Below, piece by piece: positions 5,466 through 13,866 of a stretch of 16,063 nt of DNA. This DNA comes from an uncultured Opitutaceae bacterium (GTDB lineage: Bacteria; Verrucomicrobiota; Verrucomicrobiae; Opitutales; Opitutaceae): contig CAMLSH010000025.1 of the NCBI GenBank assembly GCA_946482625.1, forward strand, positions 1-16,063, read 5' to 3'. The notes below the pieces were generated by a model. That model did no database searches, was not told where the DNA came from, and was given only the letters and a program-made list of their open reading frames with translations. Numbering within the stretch: the stretch's first letter is position 1; every line of letters begins with the position of its first letter. Both the position numbers and the translations under genes were made by a program.

Positions 5466-8456
5466 ATGCCGCGCCTCCCCTCATTTTTCCGGTCTGCAGT
5501 GTTCGTCGTTACCGTCGGATTGATCTTCGTCGCGGCCTCTTTCGCATCAGCGCAACCAACGATTATCCCCAGCCACTCGTGGCGCATCTGGACCCAGCGC
5601 GATGGTCTCCCGAGCAACGAAATCGCCAGCCTCGGCCAGAGCCGCGACGGATACCTGTATATCGGAACGCCCGCAGGACTTGTTCGTTTCGACGGGAAAA
5701 ACTTCATGCCCATCATTCCGCATGACCCGTCTATCGCGGTCCCCCGCCACCGAAGATTTATCGCGCTTTCCAAAGCACGGATCGGCGCCGACCTGCTGAT
5801 CGCTCTGCCCTCCGGCGGCATCGTCCGCCTCGCCGGCGATGAACTCGTTCCCCAACCCCTTCCCCCTGCTCTCGCGCAGACTCCCGTCGAATCCGTTTTC
5901 CGCGAAAACAAAAACGCCTACTGGATCGGATTCCAGGGCGGAGTCGCCCTCCGCGTCGAAGGCGACTCCCGCCACATCTTCGACGCCTCCCACGGCCTCA
6001 GCCCCGACGACCCCGTTCAATTCGCTCGCGACGGCACCGGCAGCGTCTGGCTCGCCGGCGGCACCTTCCTCGCCCGCTACGAACACGGCGCGCTCATCCG
6101 CGTCCCCGCCGGCGCCGGACACGAACGTCTCCGCATCGCCTCCTCCCGCAAAGACGGCCCATGGATCGTCGCCGACGAACACCTCCTCAAATTCAAAGAC
6201 GGCGCCATCGCGCATATCGACAAAATCGATACCAGTACCGGCGCCCATTTTCTCCAAGCTATCCTCGAAGATTCCACCGGCGCCCTCTGGCTCGGCACTC
6301 GCTCCCGCGGCCTCCGGCGCTGGACACCCGGCGGCGAAGTCGCCCGCGTCATCCCGGTCCCTGAAGACATCTCCGCCCTCCTCGAAGACACCCACGGCAA
6401 CATCTGGGCCGGCACTAACGGCTCGGGTCTCATCCGCGTCTCTCCCGCCACCATCGCCACCTTCAACCGCGCCAACGGCCTCCTCGAAAATCACAGCCTC
6501 GCCGTCTGCGAAGATTCCGACCGCCGTCTCTGGTTCGCCAATCGCGACGGAGGCGTCTCGTACCTCAACACCGGCAACCGCGCCGTCATCGTCGCCCGCC
6601 CCGACCGCAGGGAAAATTTCAGCGCCCTCTCAGTCGTCCCCGCCAAAAGCGGCCGCATCTGGGCCAGCAGTCCCTACGGCCTCCACTACATCACCGACTC
6701 CGGCTTCGACCGTACCATCGACGACGACGAAACCCTCACCGGCGAAAACGCCCCCCGCATCCTTTTCGCCGCCCGCGACGGCGACCTCTGGTTCGCCATC
6801 CCTCGCGGCGGGATCGGCCGCCTCCGGCACAACGCCCTCAGACGCTTCTCCTCCGCAGACGGCCTCTCCTCTCCCCGCGTCGCCACCTTCGCCGAAGACG
6901 CCAAGGGCCGTCTCTGGACCGGCTCCGAAGGTGGCTCCATCCACCGCCTCGACGGCGAAAAATTCCTCCCGGTCTCCACTCCCCCCGGTACCGGCATCAT
7001 CCAGTCTATCCACTTCGATCCCACCGGCACCGCCTGGATCGGCACATCCCGCGCCGGTATCCTGCGCTTGGATGCGCACGGCGCCCGCCGCCTCTCCTCC
7101 CGCGACGGCCTCCCATCCGACAACATCACCCAGATTATCGCCGACGACTCGGGCTCGCTCTGGCTCGGCTCGCCCACCGGGATTTTCCGCCTGGACCCCG
7201 ACGAAATTGAAGACCTCCTCGCCGGCCGCATCCCCCGCCTCCGGCCCGCACCCATCGGCCTCGACGAAGGCCTCGCCGAGGCCACCTGCCTCAGCACCCA
7301 CCAGCCCGCCGTCTGGAAAACCGCCGCCGGCATCCTCCTTTTCACCACGCGCCAGGGCGTCGTCGCCATCGACCCCGCCAAAGTCCGCGCCACCCGCACC
7401 TCCCTCCGCACGGAGATCCACTCCCTCGCCAGCGACGGCACCCTCCTCGACTCCGACTCCAACGCCCGTCCTCGCGTCCCGCCCCGTCCACGCCTCGTTT
7501 CACTCCGATACTCCACCCTCTGCCTCGCTACGCCCGAACGCGTCCAAATCCGCCACCGCCTCGCCGGCTTCGACAACAACTGGGCCGAAGCCGACACCGA
7601 CGGCCTCGCCGAATACCCGCGCCTCCCTCCCGGCAGATACACCTTCGAACTCTCCGCACGCATCGCCGGCCTCCCCGGCAGCGAATCCCGCGCGACCTTC
7701 CCTTTCACCGTCACCGCCGCGTGGTGGCAAACCCCTTGGTTTCTCGCCGCCACCATCGCCGCCGTCGCGGCCATTCTCGTCCTCGCCGTCCGCCGCTGGT
7801 CGCACCGCCGCCTCCACCACAAACTCGCCCGCCTCGAACACGACGCCGCCCTCGAACAGGAACGCGCCCGCATCGCTAAAAACATTCACGACGACCTCGG
7901 CGCCGGCCTCACCCGCATCAGTCTCCTCACGCAGTCCGCGCAAAAAAACGAAGGCGAAGCTCAGCTCGACCGCATCTACCGCACCGTCAGCGACCTCACC
8001 CAGTCCATGGATGAAATCGTCTGGGCCGTGAACCCCAAGAACGACGACCTCGAAAGCGTCGCCAACTACATCGGCGAATTCGCCCAAGGCTACCTCTCCG
8101 ACGCCGGTCTCCGCTGCCGGGTCCTCATCCCCGAAACCCTCCCCAACCGCGTCCTCACCGCCCAGTTCCGCCACCACCTTTTTCTCACCTGCAAAGAAGC
8201 GCTCAACAATATCGTGAAACATGCCCGCGCCACCGACGTCGTCATAGAACTCGATGTCCGCGGCGACGATCTCACCCTCACTATTACCGACAACGGCGTG
8301 GGTCTGGCCACCGCCACCGACACCCCCTCCCGCCGCAACGGCATCAAAAACATGCACTCCCGCATGGAGTCCATCGGCGGCACCCTCGCCATCGCCGCCG
8401 CCCAGCCGCGCGGCACCCTCGTCACCCTCACCGCCCACCTCGCCTCCACGCCATGA
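5466..8456 (+). CDS. Sensor histidine kinase with periplasmic reg_prop beta-propeller and Y_Y_Y domain
   Basis: The preferred ATG at 5466 gives 996 residues beginning with a good signal peptide (MPRLPSFFRS, hydrophobic core, ASA before Gln). The frame is open from ATG 5328, but those extra 46 residues look non-coding. Residues below use the 5466 start. About 40-640 is a periplasmic sensor built of many reg_prop repeats of the type W-x-GT-x-x-G-L-x-R, often led by DGLPS/DGLSS. A Y_Y_Y domain follows at about 689-751, then a membrane helix at about 757-775. The HisKA_3 dimerisation domain has phospho-acceptor His808 (codon 7887-7889) in IAKNIHDDLGAGLTRI. The HATPase_c domain has an N box (KEALNNIVKHA), DNGVG and GIKNM. 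It would phosphorylate the LuxR-type regulator encoded directly downstream with ATGA overlap. Propeller kinases of this class often sense oligosaccharides, but the ligand here is unknown. Codon use is extremely C-ending. Confidence 0.93.
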   Translation: MPRLPSFFRSAVFVVTVGLIFVAASFASAQPTIIPSHSWRIWTQRDGLPSNEIASLGQSRDGYLYIGTPAGLVRFDGKNFMPIIPHDPSIAVPRHRRFIALSKARIGADLLIALPSGGIVRLAGDELVPQPLPPALAQTPVESVFRENKNAYWIGFQGGVALRVEGDSRHIFDASHGLSPDDPVQFARDGTGSVWLAGGTFLARYEHGALIRVPAGAGHERLRIASSRKDGPWIVADEHLLKFKDGAIAHIDKIDTSTGAHFLQAILEDSTGALWLGTRSRGLRRWTPGGEVARVIPVPEDISALLEDTHGNIWAGTNGSGLIRVSPATIATFNRANGLLENHSLAVCEDSDRRLWFANRDGGVSYLNTGNRAVIVARPDRRENFSALSVVPAKSGRIWASSPYGLHYITDSGFDRTIDDDETLTGENAPRILFAARDGDLWFAIPRGGIGRLRHNALRRFSSADGLSSPRVATFAEDAKGRLWTGSEGGSIHRLDGEKFLPVSTPPGTGIIQSIHFDPTGTAWIGTSRAGILRLDAHGARRLSSRDGLPSDNITQIIADDSGSLWLGSPTGIFRLDPDEIEDLLAGRIPRLRPAPIGLDEGLAEATCLSTHQPAVWKTAAGILLFTTRQGVVAIDPAKVRATRTSLRTEIHSLASDGTLLDSDSNARPRVPPRPRLVSLRYSTLCLATPERVQIRHRLAGFDNNWAEADTDGLAEYPRLPPGRYTFELSARIAGLPGSESRATFPFTVTAAWWQTPWFLAATIAAVAAILVLAVRRWSHRRLHHKLARLEHDAALEQERARIAKNIHDDLGAGLTRISLLTQSAQKNEGEAQLDRIYRTVSDLTQSMDEIVWAVNPKNDDLESVANYIGEFAQGYLSDAGLRCRVLIPETLPNRVLTAQFRHHLFLTCKEALNNIVKHARATDVVIELDVRGDDLTLTITDNGVGLATATDTPSRRNGIKNMHSRMESIGGTLAIAAAQPRGTLVTLTAHLASTP

Positions 8457-9088
8457 AGCTCCGAGTCTCCATCGTCGATGACGACGAACCCACCCGCCAG
8501 ATCCTCAAGGAACTGATCCAGCAAAACGACCAACTTGAGTTCGTCCGCGAACACCCCGACACCGAGTCCGCCCTCGAACTCATCCCTCAAGACAAACCCG
8601 ACGTCGTCCTCATGGACATCAACGTCCCCCTCCTCAACGGCATCGAGTGCGTCCGCCTCCTCAAGCCCCAACTACCGGATACGCAGTTCCTCATGCTCAC
8701 CGTCTACGCCGACGCCGACCACATCTTCGCCGCCCTCTCCGCCGGCGCCACCGGCTACCTCCTCAAAGGCACACGTCGCACCCAGCTCCTCACCGCCATC
8801 AAACAAATCTCCCAAGGCGGCTCCCCCATGAGCTGCGCCATCGCCCGCAAAGTCGTCCAGTCTTTCACCAAAACCTCCGCCACCTCCCCAGAACGCACCG
8901 ATATCGAAGTCCTCTCCCCGCGCGAGCGCACCGTCCTCGATCTCCTCGCCAAAGGCTACCTCTACAAGGAAATCGCCGAATCCCTCAGCCTCAGCCTCAT
9001 GACCGTCGATACCTACGTCCGTCGCATCTACGAAAAACTCCACGTCAACTCCCGGTCGCAAGCCATCGCGAAATACCTGAACCGCTGA
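8453..9088 (+). CDS. NarL/LuxR-type response regulator, partner of the upstream kinase
   Basis: The protein is 211 residues. The receiver domain (1-120) has the acidic cluster VDDDE at 8-12, phospho-acceptor Asp55 (VVLMDINVPLLNG), Thr83 and Lys105 (YLLKG). A linker of about 30 residues leads to a LuxR/GerE helix-turn-helix at about 154-208 (LSPRERTVLDLLAKG, then KEIAESL and TVDTYVRRIYEKLHV). It is a cytoplasmic DNA-binding regulator. Its ATG overlaps the kinase stop (ATGA), without its own Shine-Dalgarno, so translation is probably coupled and the two form a cognate pair. HisKA_3 kinases pair with this regulator type. Target genes cannot be read from the window; the flanking receptors are candidates. 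All key receiver residues are present, so it should be phosphorylated normally. Confidence 0.95.
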   Translation: MKLRVSIVDDDEPTRQILKELIQQNDQLEFVREHPDTESALELIPQDKPDVVLMDINVPLLNGIECVRLLKPQLPDTQFLMLTVYADADHIFAALSAGATGYLLKGTRRTQLLTAIKQISQGGSPMSCAIARKVVQSFTKTSATSPERTDIEVLSPRERTVLDLLAKGYLYKEIAESLSLSLMTVDTYVRRIYEKLHVNSRSQAIAKYLNR

Positions 9089-9132
9089 TCATCCCACCAA
9101 TTGCTCCGCGCTCAGTCCGTCACACTCGAAAA

Positions 9133-9155
9133 AAGCCGTGGACAACCCCCGGCTT
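9133..9155. terminator. Weak hairpin after the response regulator
   Basis: AAGCCG (9133-9138) and CGGCTT (9150-9155) can form a 6-bp stem with an 11-nt loop. On the plus strand a T5 run (9163-9167) comes only after a 7-nt gap. On the minus strand the stem runs directly into T residues, but no minus-strand gene ends here. It could partly terminate the kinase-regulator transcript before the small membrane protein gene. Confidence 0.3.
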
Positions 9156-9174
9156 CTGCGCCTTTTTCCGCTCC

Positions 9175-9414
9175 ATGGCCCAGTCCGAAAAGAAATCCGC
9201 CGTCACTCCCGTCAGCCTCATCGTCGATGCGATCCTCGTCGGTGGCTTCTTCGTTCTGATGTTCAACCTCTTCAGAATCCACGTCCCCTCGAACGAGGTG
9301 TTCTGGATCAACCTCTGGGCCGGCCTCGCCGCCGCGTGCATCAGCGGTGTCTTCTGGCTCGCGATTCAGATGTTCCGCGTCGTCTACCGCGCCCAAAAAG
9401 CAGCCAAGAAATAA
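9175..9414 (+). CDS. Small two-helix membrane protein of unknown function
   Basis: From ATG 9175 the product has 79 residues. It has a short charged N-terminus (AQSEKKSA), a first hydrophobic segment at about 13-33 (VSLIVDAILVGGFFVLMFNLF), a short loop with charged residues (HVPSNE), a second segment at about 43-67 (FWINLWAGLAAACISGVFWLA), and a basic tail ending AQKAAKK. Both ends are likely in the cytoplasm. The frame continues upstream to 8647, but that part is a shadow of the response regulator. The gene sits 86 bp after the regulator and 57 bp before the MntR-type gene, on the same strand. I do not recognise a family. No Shine-Dalgarno is visible, so the start rests on the natural beginning of the hydrophobic protein. 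Confidence 0.7.
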   Translation: MAQSEKKSAVTPVSLIVDAILVGGFFVLMFNLFRIHVPSNEVFWINLWAGLAAACISGVFWLAIQMFRVVYRAQKAAKK

Positions 9415-9419
9415 CCTGA

Positions 9420-9432
9420 CCGCCCGGGGCGG
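9420..9432 (+). terminator. Small GC hairpin after the small membrane protein gene
   Basis: CCGCC (9420-9424) and GGCGG (9428-9432) form a 5-bp stem with a 3-nt loop, 5 nt after the stop codon. The following bases (CGTTCAGTTGTTCG) are only moderately T-rich, so this is a weak terminator candidate or just local GC symmetry. Confidence 0.25.
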
Positions 9433-9471
9433 CGTTCAGTTGTTCGCAAGGCCCGGAGCACTTCCCTCTTC

Positions 9472-9909
9472 GTGGCCGAAAAACCTCCCAGCCCCCAGCC
9501 CCCCCGCACCACCGCCGCGGTCGAGGACTATCTGGAACGCATCCGGGAGCTCATTCAGAAAAAAGGCTACGCGCGCGTCGTCGACATCGCGGCCGAGCTG
9601 AAGATTTCCCAAGCGAGCGTCACCACCATGATCCAGCGGCTCGATGCCGAAGGCCTGGTGAAATACGAAAAATATCGCGGCATGGTGCTCACGAATGCCG
9701 GCGAAGAAGTGGCTCGACGCATCGCGCACCGCCACGAACTGCTGACCAACTTTCTCCGCCAATTCGGTCTCGATGAAGCCGTCATCGCCCACGACGTCGA
9801 AGGCATGGAGCACCACGTGAGCCCCGAGACCTTCAGCGCCATCGAAGCGCTCAGCCGCTACCTCGCGGAAAATCCCGCCGTGGTCGCGAAGATCAAAAAA
9901 GAGCTCTAG
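9472..9909 (+). CDS. mntR: MntR-type manganese-dependent transcriptional regulator (DtxR family)
   Basis: The protein is 145 residues from GTG 9472. A winged helix-turn-helix occupies about 17-75 (GYARVVDIAAEL, SQASVTTMIQRLD, VKYEKYRGMVLT), followed by an all-helical metal-binding and dimerisation domain. It lines up with Bacillus subtilis MntR at an offset of 11, and the metal ligands are all present: Asp19, Glu22, His88, Glu110, Glu113 and His114, matching D8, E11, H77, E99, E102 and H103. There is no C-terminal SH3-like domain, which also fits MntR rather than DtxR/IdeR. It would repress manganese-uptake genes when Mn(II) is plentiful; no transporter of the MntH or MntABC type is next to it, so targets lie elsewhere. 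The N-terminus has about 11 extra Pro-rich residues. The nearest GGAG is 13 nt before GTG, a little far, but no better start exists before the first ligand. Confidence 0.9.
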   Translation: MAEKPPSPQPPRTTAAVEDYLERIRELIQKKGYARVVDIAAELKISQASVTTMIQRLDAEGLVKYEKYRGMVLTNAGEEVARRIAHRHELLTNFLRQFGLDEAVIAHDVEGMEHHVSPETFSAIEALSRYLAENPAVVAKIKKEL

Positions 9910-9981
9910 CCGCAGCGCCGCCATCCGGGCGCTTTGCCACCGGTCGCCGAACGCCTGCCGCCATGCCTTCCGTCGCGGGCG

Positions 9982-10021
9982 AAAATCAAAAACCCGGCGT
10001 GTTCTCACGCACGCCGGGTTT
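9982..10021. terminator. Strong bidirectional intrinsic terminator
   Basis: A perfect 12-bp stem, AAACCCGGCGTG (9990-10001) and CACGCCGGGTTT (10010-10021), surrounds an 8-nt loop. On the minus strand it is followed by TTTTTGATTTT (9992 to 9982), a good U-run for ending the receptor transcript coming from 10211. On the plus strand it sits 80 nt after mntR and ends in GGGTTT, a weaker tail. Confidence 0.8.
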
Positions 10022-10028
10022 CCCTTGA

Positions 10029-10046
10029 TAACTAACCTAACTAACC
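10029..10046. repeat. Two-copy 9-bp tandem repeat TAACTAACC
   Basis: TAACTAACC occurs twice head to tail at 10029-10037 and 10038-10046. It starts 7 bp after the bidirectional terminator stem. On the minus strand it reads GGTTAGTTA twice. It may be a low-complexity stretch or a protein-binding direct repeat; nothing else supports a role. Confidence 0.5.
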
Positions 10047-10210
10047 AATACCGGCACCCTGACAGTGCCGAAGGGGGATATCCGCGTCGCCAAGGGGAGT
10101 TCGGCGCGCGGTACGTGGGGCGAGGACCAGCGTCCGCCATTCTCCGACGCGATCAACCGCTTCGTCATGCTCATCGTTGACTGACCCGGTTTCGGAAAAA
10201 CCGTGCGCAT

Positions 10211-13200
10211 TCAGAACGACCCCTTGAAGCCGGCGAAGATCGTGGCGCCATAAACGTTATACGAACGCATCCACTCCCGCTTCACGAGATACTGCCGCAC
10301 CGGCTCGTTGGTGAGGTTTTTCACCTCCACGAAAAACGAGTGCCGCTTGTGGAACGTGTATGCCGCCGAGAGATCGAGCGTCGCGCGCTGCTCCACGTAG
10401 GTGATCATCGTCTGCTGCGTGGTGGACTCGAACGTTAGCGCCTGAGCGTAGTCGCTTTTCCAATTCGTCTTGAGGCTGAGGTTATACGGTCCCGAGCGGA
10501 AGCTGATGCCCGCGTTAGCCATCTTGGGAACGAAACGTAGCATCGGCAGCGTAGTCGATGTGGCCGAGCCGTCGTAAGACGCAGTAGATTCTCCCTCTTG
10601 GTAAGTGTAGTTCGCGAACACCGTGAAGGGCCGCAGCGATTCCGAAAACGCTCCCAAGCCTTGTGAGTACGACGCTTCCACGCCCCAGATCGTGCCTTTG
10701 CCGCCATTCACTTTGCGACGAAGCGTGTCGCCGATGTATGCGCTCAGGTCGTAACCGTAGTCCACACCCGCCTCGATCGTTTCCTCGGTTTCGAAGACGT
10801 AGTTCTTCACGTCCTTATAGTAACCATTGACCGAGAAAAGACCGCTCGGGCTCAGGTAGCGCTCCAGACTCACCTCGAAATTATCGAAGTACACGGGCTT
10901 CAGCAGCGGGTTGGTCGCATTCACGACGTTCGCCACTTCCTCGCCGCCGGGAGGCGTGACGCTGTAACCGGGGATAATGTTTTCGAAATTCTGTCGACCG
11001 ATGGTTTTGTTGTAGCTGCCGCGCAGCAGAAAGTTGTCGGTGAGCGTGTACTTCAACTGCAGGTTCGGGAAAAAGTCGTCGTAATCTTGGCTCAGCGTCT
11101 GGCGGCGCGCGTAGCGCACACGCGCCAGCTCGGCCGCGTCCGCCCGGAAACTCGTGAGCATCGTCGCCGTATAATAATCGGCAGTGGGCGAGAGCGATGC
11201 CTGATAGGCGTCGTTGATCGTCGCGTACCCCTTGCCCTGCACATACGCCAGCATCTGGTTCAACGCCGCATCGCGCGCGGCCTCGTTGTCCGTGATCGCG
11301 CCGGTACCTTCGCCTTCGGTGAGTTCGTAACGCACGCCAGCCAGTACGCCAAGACGCCCCAGCTTGAAATTGGCCATGGCGTAGCCCGCAGTGACGCGCT
11401 CCTGAATGGACTTCAACCCTTCGCCCTCGGTCGCGATGCGATAGGCCATGTCCTCGGTGAAGAGGCCTGGATTCGCCACGAAGAAGCGATTGATCGCATC
11501 GAGGTTGTAGTTGGGCACCGTATACCCGCCCGGCTGAGGGTACCCCGTTGCCTTGAAGCCGGCCAGATGCGCGCCGAGCTTTGCCCGCATATTGGCATCC
11601 GCCGCGGCCAGTTGGGCTGTAGCAGTGGAATCGTTGGCGGCGACAGCAGCAGCAGCGGCGGCGAACGCCGCTTTGTCCGCGGCGTCACCCGCGTAGCTCC
11701 AGCGCGTCTGGCCCCACTTGTCGATGTCGCGGTTCTGCTGGCGCACCTGCGCGCCCATCTGCAGATAAAACGGGATACGCGTGTTAAATGAACGGCGCAC
11801 ATCGACCTTCGCCGTGTTGAACAGGTCAGTGGAGTTCACGCGCCGGCTGTTGCGCAGACGAAACGGCGACGCATCGGTGGAATCCGTCAACACCTCCGGG
11901 TACGTGAGCACCGCGCGGTTGCCCGTGTTGCTGAAGCCCCCGGCCGTCTTGGTGATCGAACCAGTGCCATCGGGATTGAACATGAGCGGGAAGTCATACA
12001 CGAGCGAGCCCGACGGCGGCAGCACAGGATAGAGCGAGGTATCGCGATTGAGGAGGATGACGTTACCGCTTCCGTCGAGGCGCGTGCGCACGCGGGTGCC
12101 GCTCACGCGCGAGCCGGTGGCCGTCCCCACATTGCTGGTAAAATTGCCGAGATCAAAAAAGTCAGGACCGCTCGTCTGATAAAACGAGGGATAGTTCGTG
12201 CCGTTGGGCGCATCAACGGTGTAGCCGATACCCCGCAGCAACATCTCCACCTGGGGCACAGGCATGTCATCCTTGTTGTCGTAGTGATTGGTCGAAAGCG
12301 AAGTCGAGGCGGCGTAGTTGATCTTCCAATTCGCGAACTTCTGGTCGGCACCGATCGAAAAAGTCGTGCCGGTGCCGCGTTTGTAGAGATATTCGCCGGC
12401 GACCTTCGCATAGTTGCCGCTGGCCTGCTCGAACCCGGGATCGGCCGGGTGCGCCGTCCAGTGCGTCGCCGACCAGTCGGTGGCCACGCTGCTGCTCTGG
12501 TCCGTATCGCCCGTGTTGGGCGAGGCGACGCCCAGCTCGAAGGTCTGCCCGCCTCCGGAGATCAGGCTCGTGTTGATCTGATTGCGCGTCCACAGCGTCG
12601 TGTTCTCGCTCAGCTTGAAGTCGAGGTTCACCGAGAACGACGCGCGTGTCGTGATGCCAGGAGAAACGGCGTACGAAAAATTCGTGGGATAAATACCCCG
12701 CGGTGAATTCACGTCGTAGAGATATGCTCCCGTCACTGGATCGTACGCTCCGGCATCCGTGCCTCGGTAGCCGCTGCGCGTCCCAGTCATGCGATAACTC
12801 TTCTGCACGGAGATGCCGTGCGAGTACGTCTCGTTGAAATTGCCCGTGACCGCGATACCCAGCCGGTTCTCGAAAAATGCCTCCGAGTAGGAAAGCGTCG
12901 CGCTGGGCCGGATCTTGAACGTTCCCTCGTGGTCCGGCATCGGCTCCTGGTCAAAGGTGAGTGCGTTGCTCTTCGCATTCGCAAGGATGGTGTAATTGAT
13001 ACGACGACCCTTCGTCTTGAACGCGCTCTTGCTCGTCATGTTCACCGTGCCGCCGCCGGAGTCCGCATCCATCGACGCGGGCGGCGCCTTGAAGATCTCG
13101 ACCGACTCCACGTCCTGAAGCGAAATCTGGTCGAGCTCGAACTGGCGGTTCGCGTTGCCGCTCGCCGCGTTGGCCGAGCGCATGCCGTTCACCGTGACGG

Positions 13201-13813
13201 TGTTCATGTTTGGGTCCTGTCCGCGCACACTGATCGAACGCGGATCGTCGCCGGAATATTCGATGCTGAAACCGGGGACATTGCGCAGGAAATCGCCGAC
13301 GTTGCCGCCGGAGACGTTGGCGAACTCGTCCGACGAAATCATCGTCACCATGTTCTCCGCTTCCTTCTGGCGCGAGACTGCAGCCGCGCGGCCTTCCTTT
13401 TCGCCAGCCACGACAAAGGCCTCGAGCGAGATGGTCTCGCCGTAGTCGGCATCCTGCAGCCCGATTTCCTGCGTGCTGCGCTCGCCGGCGGTGATCACGA
13501 CGCTGACCTCGCGACCCTCGAGACCGAAGTACGTGACGCGAAGTTTGCGCGAGCCGGCGGGAAGTGTGAGCGAGAAACTGCCGTCCACATCGGTGGTGGC
13601 GCTCCGGCCAGTCTCGATGTCCCGCACCTCCGCATCGCGGAGATAGGAACCGGTGGCATTGTTGTACACGCGGCCGGAAAAAATTCCGGTCGCAGCAGGC
13701 GCGGTCGCAGCGGGCGCAGGCGCGGGTTCTTGGGCCACGCCGGCGGGAAGAGCGGCCAGCGCGAAACCGGCGATGGGCGCGATGAGGAGACGGGTGGAAG
13801 CGGACGTTTTCAT
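10211..13813 (-). CDS. TonB-dependent outer-membrane receptor, downstream of the pectate lyase
   Basis: From ATG 13813 the protein has 1200 residues. The frame extends to 13927, but that part overlaps the pectate lyase and lacks signal-peptide character. The chosen start gives a good signal peptide (MKTSASTRLLIAPIAGFALA, cleavage near GVA before Gln). A Pro/Ala linker leads to a carboxypeptidase-regulatory-like domain at about 43-118 (GIFSGRVYNNATGSYLRDA). ISLEAFVV near 128-135 sits where a TonB box belongs. The plug at about 140-265 has VGDFLRNVPGF, SISVRGQDPNMNTVTVNGMR and SGGGTVNMTSKSAF. The barrel follows and ends GFKGSF, with terminal Phe. It should import large ligands across the outer membrane with TonB energy. 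The start is 53 bp after the pectate lyase stop on the same strand, so pectin fragments are the likely cargo (inference). A very Ala-rich segment in the barrel, encoded near 11590-11690, is unusual. Confidence 0.92.
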   Translation of the reverse strand: MKTSASTRLLIAPIAGFALAALPAGVAQEPAPAPAATAPAATGIFSGRVYNNATGSYLRDAEVRDIETGRSATTDVDGSFSLTLPAGSRKLRVTYFGLEGREVSVVITAGERSTQEIGLQDADYGETISLEAFVVAGEKEGRAAAVSRQKEAENMVTMISSDEFANVSGGNVGDFLRNVPGFSIEYSGDDPRSISVRGQDPNMNTVTVNGMRSANAASGNANRQFELDQISLQDVESVEIFKAPPASMDADSGGGTVNMTSKSAFKTKGRRINYTILANAKSNALTFDQEPMPDHEGTFKIRPSATLSYSEAFFENRLGIAVTGNFNETYSHGISVQKSYRMTGTRSGYRGTDAGAYDPVTGAYLYDVNSPRGIYPTNFSYAVSPGITTRASFSVNLDFKLSENTTLWTRNQINTSLISGGGQTFELGVASPNTGDTDQSSSVATDWSATHWTAHPADPGFEQASGNYAKVAGEYLYKRGTGTTFSIGADQKFANWKINYAASTSLSTNHYDNKDDMPVPQVEMLLRGIGYTVDAPNGTNYPSFYQTSGPDFFDLGNFTSNVGTATGSRVSGTRVRTRLDGSGNVILLNRDTSLYPVLPPSGSLVYDFPLMFNPDGTGSITKTAGGFSNTGNRAVLTYPEVLTDSTDASPFRLRNSRRVNSTDLFNTAKVDVRRSFNTRIPFYLQMGAQVRQQNRDIDKWGQTRWSYAGDAADKAAFAAAAAAVAANDSTATAQLAAADANMRAKLGAHLAGFKATGYPQPGGYTVPNYNLDAINRFFVANPGLFTEDMAYRIATEGEGLKSIQERVTAGYAMANFKLGRLGVLAGVRYELTEGEGTGAITDNEAARDAALNQMLAYVQGKGYATINDAYQASLSPTADYYTATMLTSFRADAAELARVRYARRQTLSQDYDDFFPNLQLKYTLTDNFLLRGSYNKTIGRQNFENIIPGYSVTPPGGEEVANVVNATNPLLKPVYFDNFEVSLERYLSPSGLFSVNGYYKDVKNYVFETEETIEAGVDYGYDLSAYIGDTLRRKVNGGKGTIWGVEASYSQGLGAFSESLRPFTVFANYTYQEGESTASYDGSATSTTLPMLRFVPKMANAGISFRSGPYNLSLKTNWKSDYAQALTFESTTQQTMITYVEQRATLDLSAAYTFHKRHSFFVEVKNLTNEPVRQYLVKREWMRSYNVYGATIFAGFKGSF

Positions 13814-13866
13814 AAAATGCTCGGGGAATGCTGGAAGTTTTGCGAGGGAAGCGGCTGATCGTGGGA

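Larger units (their letters stand above)
9910..10210. other. Convergent spacer between mntR and the second receptor
   Basis: About 300 bp without a gene, between two genes that end towards each other. It holds the strong bidirectional terminator at 9982-10021, a short tandem repeat at 10029-10046, and small inverted repeats at 10052-10070 (CGGCAC/GTGCCG, 7-nt loop) and 10187-10203 (CGGTTT/AAACCG, 5-nt loop). The last of these lies 7 nt after the receptor stop on the minus strand, but has no U-run. No open frame here looks coding. Confidence 0.6.

Noticed and set aside
5547..6494. Long minus-strand open frame opposite the kinase
   Set aside because: Its composition (Gly, Ala, Asp, Val, Glu rich, no domain) is that of an antisense shadow of a GC-rich gene.
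5839..8031. A 730-residue plus-strand open frame inside the kinase gene
   Set aside because: It is almost entirely Ser, Pro, Ala and Thr, as expected from a shifted frame of very C-ending codons. The overlapping kinase frame has clear domains.
12818..13858. A 346-residue plus-strand frame opposite the second receptor
   Set aside because: Arg/His/Val-rich antisense shadow with no domain; the receptor frame is well supported.
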